This document shows positions 59,694-64,000 of a stretch of DNA of 64,000 bases, piece after piece; the first letter of the stretch is position 1; the number at the start of each line of letters is the position of its first letter. This DNA comes from Allobosea lathyri. GTDB taxonomy: Bacteria > Pseudomonadota > Alphaproteobacteria > Rhizobiales > Beijerinckiaceae. The notes beneath the pieces were generated by a model. That model was not told the DNA's origin and ran no database searches. It worked only from the letters and a program-made list of their open reading frames with translations. Where the stretch lies: the NCBI RefSeq assembly GCF_900108245.1, contig NZ_FNUY01000013.1:100841-164840 (forward strand), given 5' to 3'. Made by a program: the position numbers and the translations under genes.

Positions 59694-61075
59694 ACCAGCA
59701 TCACACGCCCGCTGCATCGCAGGCCGCCACGCCCATCGCCAGCCAACTCGCCGCCTTCGCTGTCGAGGCCCGGCCGCCCGAGGCGGCGCTCGCGATCAGC
59801 CGGCGCCTGCTTTTCGACGTAACCGGACTGGCGGTGGCAGCGCGCGACACGGATTACGTGACGGCGGCGCTGGCCAGCGCGGTCGATGAGGGACCCTGCA
59901 CGGCGCTCGGCCATGCCCGTCGCCTGACCATGTATGACGCCGCCCTCGTCAACGGCACGGCGGCGCATGGCGAGGATTATGACGACACCTTCGAGGGGGG
60001 CCCGATCCATGCGGGCGCCGTGATCGTGCCGGCCGTGCTGGCAGCGGCTGAGCGGCACGGCCTCTCCGGCGACACCGTCATGCGCGCGATCACGGTCGGC
60101 GCCGAGCTGATGTGTCGCTTCAGCCTCGTCGCGCCGCAGGCGACGCACAAGGCCGGTTTCCATCCCACCGCGATCTTCGGGGCTCCCGCCGCTGCGGCCG
60201 CTGTCGGCGTGGCGCTCGGCCTGTCCGCGGAAGCGATCGCGCGCGCCTTCGGCATCGCCGGCAGCCTCGCCTCGGGCATCATCGAGTATCTGGCTGACGG
60301 CAGCTCGACCAAGCGCCTCCATGCCGGAGCTGCAGCGCAGGCAGGTCTCAGGTCCGCCCATCTTGCCCAGGCCGGCTTCACGGGCCCGCTCACCGTTTTC
60401 GAGGGCTCGCATGGGCTTTACAAGGCGTTCGCCCCATCGAAGACACCCGATTTCAGCAAGCTTCTCGACGGGCTCGGGCAGCGCTGGGTCATGGAGACAC
60501 TGGCCTTCAAACCCTATGCCTGCGGGACGATGACCCAGCCTTTCGTGGATTGCGCGCTGCGCCTGGCTGCTTCCGGCGTCAAGGCGGACGAGATCGTCGC
60601 CATAACCTGCAAGGTCGGCGAGGGCACGGTGCATCGCCTCTGGGAACCGCTCAGCGAGAAGCATAATCCGCCCAACGGCTATGCGGGCAAGTTCTCGACG
60701 CCCTACTGCATGGCGGTGGCCTTCATCGATGGCGAGGCCGGGCTGGGCCAGTTCACCGACATGCGGGCGCGCGATCCTGCTTTGCGCAAGCTCGCTGCCA
60801 GGATGTCCTATGTGATCGACCCGGATGACGAGTATCCGCGCAATTTCTCAGGCCATCTGAAGGCCGAGCTGGTCGACGGGACGACGCGCGAATTCACGCA
60901 GCCGCATATGCGTGGCGGTGCCCGCGAGCCGCTGGATGATGCGGAACTCGACGCCAAGCTCGAAGCGAACCTTCGCTTCGGCCGCCTCGATGCCCCCGCT
61001 ATCGCGGCGCTGCGCGCGGCATTGGCTGGAATCGCGGATGGCGGTCCCGTCGATCTCGGAGCGGCCCGCGCATGA
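59690..61075 (+). CDS. MmgE/PrpD-family dehydratase-like protein (copy 3)
   Basis: A 461-residue protein, GTG 59690 in a GTGA overlap with tctA. Blocks HGEDYDDTFEGGPIHAGAV and HKAGFHPTAIFGAPAAA, then LADGSSTKRLHAGAAAQAGL, put it in a different branch from copies 1 and 2. Two members of one family in the same operon may do consecutive steps or act on stereoisomers. Start choice is set by the overlap. Confidence 0.88.
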   Translation: MNQHHTPAASQAATPIASQLAAFAVEARPPEAALAISRRLLFDVTGLAVAARDTDYVTAALASAVDEGPCTALGHARRLTMYDAALVNGTAAHGEDYDDTFEGGPIHAGAVIVPAVLAAAERHGLSGDTVMRAITVGAELMCRFSLVAPQATHKAGFHPTAIFGAPAAAAAVGVALGLSAEAIARAFGIAGSLASGIIEYLADGSSTKRLHAGAAAQAGLRSAHLAQAGFTGPLTVFEGSHGLYKAFAPSKTPDFSKLLDGLGQRWVMETLAFKPYACGTMTQPFVDCALRLAASGVKADEIVAITCKVGEGTVHRLWEPLSEKHNPPNGYAGKFSTPYCMAVAFIDGEAGLGQFTDMRARDPALRKLAARMSYVIDPDDEYPRNFSGHLKAELVDGTTREFTQPHMRGGAREPLDDAELDAKLEANLRFGRLDAPAIAALRAALAGIADGGPVDLGAARA

Positions 61076-61830
61076 CCGGTCCGGTGGCGCAGGACCTCTC
61101 GGGCCGCGTCGCGCTCGTCACCGGCGCCTCGCGCAATATCGGCCGCGCCATCGCGCTCGCATTGGCGCGGGCTGGCTGCGCCGTGATCGTGGCCGCACGC
61201 ACCGACCGGGCGGCACTGGACGAGGTTGTCCGCACGATCGAGGCCGAGGGTGGACGCGCCCTCCCCGTTCTCGGCGACGTGACCGACGAGGCGGCGGTCT
61301 CGTCCATCGTCGAAGCCGGGGTCGCCGCCTTTGGCGGGCTAGACATCCTCGTCAACAACGCCGCGATCCGCACCGAAGCAACCTTCGAGGAGATGACGCT
61401 GGCCCAGTGGCGGGCAGTGATGGCTCTGGCGCTCGACGCGCCGTTCCTGTGCGCGAAAGCGGCGCTGCCGCATCTCGCCCGTTCGCCGGCCGGCGCGATC
61501 ATCAATATCGGCGGCCTCACCGCCTATATCGGCGCGCCACGCCGCGCCGCGGTGGTCGCCGCCAAGGCCGGGCTCGACGGGCTGACGAAGGCGCTCGCCC
61601 ACGACCTCGCCCCCCAGGGAATCACGGTCAATCTGGTGTCTCCCGGCCTTATCGAGACTGTCCGCGCCGACGGGCATCAGCCGCACCACCATGCGAAAGC
61701 AGCCAATCTCGTCGGACGGCGCGGCACACCCGAGGAGGTCGCGGCCATGGTTCGGTTCCTGGCCGGCCCCGACGCCCGCTACGTCACCGGCCAGACGATG
61801 CATGTGAACGGCGGCGCTTTCCTGCCCTAG
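61072..61830 (+). CDS. SDR-family protein lacking the catalytic Ser and Tyr
   Basis: A 252-residue short-chain dehydrogenase fold. The cofactor motif TGASRNIG and NNAA are intact. In the active-site region the usual NISS reads NIGG, and the YxAAK motif reads VVAAK: Ser and Tyr are replaced by Gly and Val while Lys remains. It overlaps copy 3 of the mmgE genes by four bases and ends the operon. It may use a different acid-base residue, bind without catalysis, or belong to a subgroup with a shifted site. Confidence 0.85.
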   Translation: MTGPVAQDLSGRVALVTGASRNIGRAIALALARAGCAVIVAARTDRAALDEVVRTIEAEGGRALPVLGDVTDEAAVSSIVEAGVAAFGGLDILVNNAAIRTEATFEEMTLAQWRAVMALALDAPFLCAKAALPHLARSPAGAIINIGGLTAYIGAPRRAAVVAAKAGLDGLTKALAHDLAPQGITVNLVSPGLIETVRADGHQPHHHAKAANLVGRRGTPEEVAAMVRFLAGPDARYVTGQTMHVNGGAFLP

Positions 61831-61851
61831 ATGTGAGCGTGGAAACACGCC

Positions 61852-61880
61852 GTCATCCTGTGCGACCGAAGGTCGACCCG
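61852..61880. repeat. One arm of the dispersed palindromic repeat
   Basis: 27 of 28 bases match the reverse complement of 20140-20167. The other arm is absent. The 278 bases from 61831 to 62108 hold nothing else I can support, apart from GC-rich sequence before the barrel-protein gene. Confidence 0.75.
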
Positions 61881-62108
61881 TTCCCGAGCTGAATCATTTG
61901 GCTCTTCCTAGAGACCTGACAGGACAGTCAGCTCACGCCCCGTCGCTGACGCTCGCAAGCATTGCCGCGCCCGCCCGCCGCTCGGAGCGGACAGGCAATG
62001 TTGGCGTAACCTTCACCGGTCTTCTGCACCTCGCTCGACTGATCCGATCGACGGATTCGGGGGCAAGCAGACGCGGCGATGCCGGACGGCAGCTGCGAGG
62101 AGTTATCG

Positions 62109-62756
62109 ATGCATCGTCATATCCCGATCATAAGCCTCTGCCTGCTGGCGGTGGCCGCTATCCCAGCAGCTGCGGCCGATCGCAGGGAGCCGCGAGCCCA
62201 GGAGTGGCAGGCCAATACCGCCCAGCCGCTCCGTTACAACTGGAATGGCGTCTATGCCGGTCTTCATTCCGGCGGCGCCTTCGAAAGGTTCACCGGAGTG
62301 ACCAGGAAAAGCCGGAACGAAGCGCTGCTCGGCGGCCAGATCGGCTACAACATGCAAGCCGGCAGCATGGTCTATGGCCTCGAGACCGATTTCTCGATGA
62401 ACGGTTTCGGCAAGGGCTCGTCGCGCGGCGTCGTCGGCACGAATGCCGATATGCGCTATACCGGAACCGCCAAGGCTCGCGTAGGCGTGGCCTTCGACCG
62501 GGCTCTGGTCTACGCAACCGGCGGTCTCGCCTATGGCAGCCTCAAGGCGACCAGCGGCAATCTCTCGAAAACCAAGGGCAAGACCGGCTATGTCGTCGGT
62601 GCGGGCGTCGAATACGGCATCACGCAGAACTGGTCCGCAAAGCTCGAGTACAACTACGTGTCGCTCGGCAAGCAGGACTTTCAGTTCGGCCCGACGCGCA
62701 AGAAGATCGAAGTCAACGAACATCTGGTCAAGGCCGGCGTGAACTACCGGTTCTAA
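62109..62756 (+). CDS. Omp25/31-like outer-membrane beta-barrel protein
   Basis: A 215-residue protein with signal peptide (cleavage near AAA-AD), then the N-terminal block YNWNGVYAGLHSGG typical of the Omp25/RopB porin-like family of Hyphomicrobiales, and eight alternating hydrophobic strands ending in NYRF with terminal Phe. ATG 62109 follows GAGGAG; the frame opens at 62079. It is a structural envelope protein with its own transcription unit. Confidence 0.9.
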   Translation: MHRHIPIISLCLLAVAAIPAAAADRREPRAQEWQANTAQPLRYNWNGVYAGLHSGGAFERFTGVTRKSRNEALLGGQIGYNMQAGSMVYGLETDFSMNGFGKGSSRGVVGTNADMRYTGTAKARVGVAFDRALVYATGGLAYGSLKATSGNLSKTKGKTGYVVGAGVEYGITQNWSAKLEYNYVSLGKQDFQFGPTRKKIEVNEHLVKAGVNYRF

Positions 62757-62905
62757 GCCCCTGATATCTCGATCAGTCGTTCCGGCTACCGCATCGGGAA
62801 GCCGGGAGCGACTGTTCACAAGAATGGACGGAGTGTGATGCGTTTGGCAGGTCGCCCCGAGCTTTCCGGCCTCGCGCTCCAGACATGCGCTGCGACGGGA
62901 ACGAC

Positions 62906-63589
62906 ATGCGAGCTCTGATCGTCGAAGACGAACCGGAGCTGATGTCGTTCCTGTCGTCGCTGCTGCTTGACGCAGGCCTCGTCGTGGATCGCGCCGGCAC
63001 GGTCGAAGACGGGCTGCTTGCCCTGAAGGCCGCGCCCTTCGACCTCGCCATCATCGATCGACGTTTGCCGGACGGCGACGGCCTGTCGATCGTCAAGGCG
63101 ATGAAGTCGGTCGAGACCCGTCCCGCCTTCCTTGTCCTGACCGCACGCGATGCGAAATGCGACGTGATCGAAGGCTTGAACGGCGGTGCCGACGACTATC
63201 TGGTCAAGCCCTTTGAACCCGGCGAGCTCGTCGCGCGCCTGCGGGTCATCGCCCGCCGCAAGTTCCCCGGCCGCTCGCTCGTGATGTCGGCCGGCAACGT
63301 TTCGGTCGATCTCGACGGCGGGAACACTCTGGTCGCCACCGTACCGCTTGAACTGCGGCGGCGCGAGGCGCTCATCCTGCAGGCGCTGGTTCAGCGCGCC
63401 GGGCGGGTCGTAACCCGCAACGTCCTGATCGAGGCGGTCTATGGCTTCGATGACCTGATCGAATCCAATACGCTCGAAGCCCAGATCTCGAGATTGCGGC
63501 GCAAGCTCCGGGACGCGGCCGCCGATGTCGAAATCTCGTCGCTGCGCGGCATCGGCTACATCCTGAGGAAACCCGGCGCGTCCTTGTGA
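62906..63589 (+). CDS. OmpR/PhoB-family response regulator
   Basis: A 227-residue regulator with receiver domain (acidic cluster EDEPE, phospho-acceptor Asp51 in IIDRRLPDGDG, Thr in LVLTARD, Lys in DYLVKPFE) and a C-terminal winged helix (NTLEAQISRLRRKL). ATG 62906 is chosen as the family start MRALIVEDE. No sensor kinase is adjacent: 28 bases after the stop comes a repeat and then an IS110 element, so the partner is elsewhere or was separated by the insertion. Confidence 0.93.
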   Translation: MRALIVEDEPELMSFLSSLLLDAGLVVDRAGTVEDGLLALKAAPFDLAIIDRRLPDGDGLSIVKAMKSVETRPAFLVLTARDAKCDVIEGLNGGADDYLVKPFEPGELVARLRVIARRKFPGRSLVMSAGNVSVDLDGGNTLVATVPLELRRREALILQALVQRAGRVVTRNVLIEAVYGFDDLIESNTLEAQISRLRRKLRDAAADVEISSLRGIGYILRKPGASL

Positions 63590-63616
63590 CGGGACGCCGG
63601 GCTCTGGAAACGCGCC

Positions 63617-63693
63617 GTCATCCCGGACGCAGCGAAGCGGAGATCCGGGATCCATTCCGGAACCCCACCGGCAAGCGCTCCGGAATGGATCCC
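63617..63693. repeat. Dispersed palindromic repeat, copy 3, cut by the IS110 element
   Basis: The left arm and centre match the copy at 43244 (CGCAAGCGCTCCGGAATGGATCCC closely). After GGATCCC at 63687-63693 the match stops where copy 2 goes on with GGGTCAAGCCCGGG, so the IS left end joins here. Confidence 0.75.
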
Positions 63694-63857
63694 TGTTTGT
63701 CAGATTCGTGTCATGTTTGGTGCGGGCGGGAAGCCGTTGGATCCCTGGTGGGGAACACCGTGTTCCGGCTCGGTTCCCGCCCGCGTTTGCGTAACCCCAT
63801 CCTGAACAGTTGACCGAGGCCGCTAGCACCGGACCTCGCAGCACAGGGACAGGCACC
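63694..63857 (+). ncRNA. Candidate IS110 bridge RNA region
   Basis: The leader before the transposase ATG can fold strongly: GCGGGCGGGAAGCC (63722-63735) with GGTTCCCGCCCGC (63772-63784), and inside it GGAACA-CCG-TGTTCC (63752-63766). The internal loop has TGGATCCC at 63738-63745, identical to the last eight bases of the target flank at 63686-63693. IS110 elements of this arrangement are known to encode a bridge RNA in this region. Exact ends are not determined. Confidence 0.5.
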
Positions 63858-64000
63858 ATGACCATACACCCCTGCTTCATCGGTTGCGATATCGCCAAGC
63901 ATCATCTCGATCTGTTCGACGAGACGAGCGGGCAGAGCCTTCGCATCGCCAATACGGGCGCGGCGATCGCAAGCTGGCTGTCGTCCTTCGACAGCCGCAC
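63858..64000 (+). CDS. IS110-family transposase, N-terminal part
   Basis: From ATG 63858 the translation begins MTIHPCFIGCDIAKHHLDLF, the RuvC-like DEDD start of IS110 transposases with the first catalytic Asp in GCDIAK. It runs off the window after 47 codons; the serine-containing C-terminal domain is not visible. AGGGACAGG upstream serves as ribosome site. Confidence 0.85.
   Translation, partial: MTIHPCFIGCDIAKHHLDLFDETSGQSLRIANTGAAIASWLSSFDSR

Larger units (their letters stand above)
63694..64000 (+). mobile_element. IS110-family insertion sequence, left part
   Basis: Begins where repeat copy 3 is interrupted (after 63693) and continues past the window end. It contains a 164-base noncoding leader and the start of a DEDD transposase. 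There are no terminal inverted repeats visible at this end, as is usual for IS110. Confidence 0.8.

Overview
The window is GC-rich, densely packed DNA from an alphaproteobacterium, most likely of the order Hyphomicrobiales. The evidence is the tandem Irr-type iron control elements, the Omp25-like barrel protein, the large share of TRAP, TTT and ABC uptake systems, and the many GntR and LysR regulators. The overall gene style resembles Bosea, but that is an impression and not a test. I saw no rRNA, tRNA or CRISPR array.

Layout. (1) 1-8653: a siderophore island with an RhtX/FptX-type MFS carrier, an AraC regulator, a TonB-dependent hydroxamate-type receptor behind two overlapping ICE boxes, and FhuC/FhuD/FhuB-like ABC genes. 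(2) 8716-15424: a pentapeptide-repeat protein, an unrecognised protein, and a tetR-acrA-acrB efflux operon with a clear TetR operator. (3) 15485-21912: a Gfo/Idh remnant, a promoter and a TPP riboswitch, followed by a tight operon of LuxE-like acyl-protein synthetase, LuxC-like acyl reductase, a NMT1/THI5-type ABC importer and an SDR. This is the most novel-looking system here. I read it as import of an oxidised thiamine-related carboxylate and its reduction to the alcohol. (4) 22039-26425: a polar amino-acid ABC importer divergent from a ureohydrolase. (5) 26465-36265: an eight-gene catabolic operon (TAXI-TRAP permease, Asp/Glu-type racemase, HcnABC-like three-subunit dehydrogenase, CMD protein, RraA-type aldolase, TAXI binding protein), a LysR gene, and a divergent GntR with paired operators.

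(6) 36306-43096: a cytoplasmic DMSO-reductase-family molybdoenzyme with a RidA protein, a YeiH exporter overlapping a convergent LysR, and a DegP/HtrA protease. (7) 43382-61830: a second catabolic island with PdxA2, a fluoroacetate-dehalogenase-like hydrolase, a multi-rhodanese protein, a tartrate/isopropylmalate-type dehydrogenase, three MmgE/PrpD proteins, two FCD-type GntR regulators, an FbpABC-type ABC importer, a TctCBA importer and an SDR without its catalytic residues. Four divergent promoter regions (35.3, 44.4, 49.5 and 54.5 kb) share the operator ATTGTNNACAWT, which suggests one regulatory circuit. (8) 61850-64000: an outer-membrane barrel protein, an OmpR-type response regulator, and the left end of an IS110-family element inserted in a dispersed palindromic repeat. 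The element's noncoding leader has bridge-RNA-like structure and shares an 8-nt word with the insertion target.

Full palindromic repeats are at 20.1 and 43.3 kb. Partial ones are at 61.85 and 63.6 kb. The 20.1 kb copy forms the start codon of the thiamine-type binding protein. All functions are inferred from motifs and gene order read by eye; no database search was possible.
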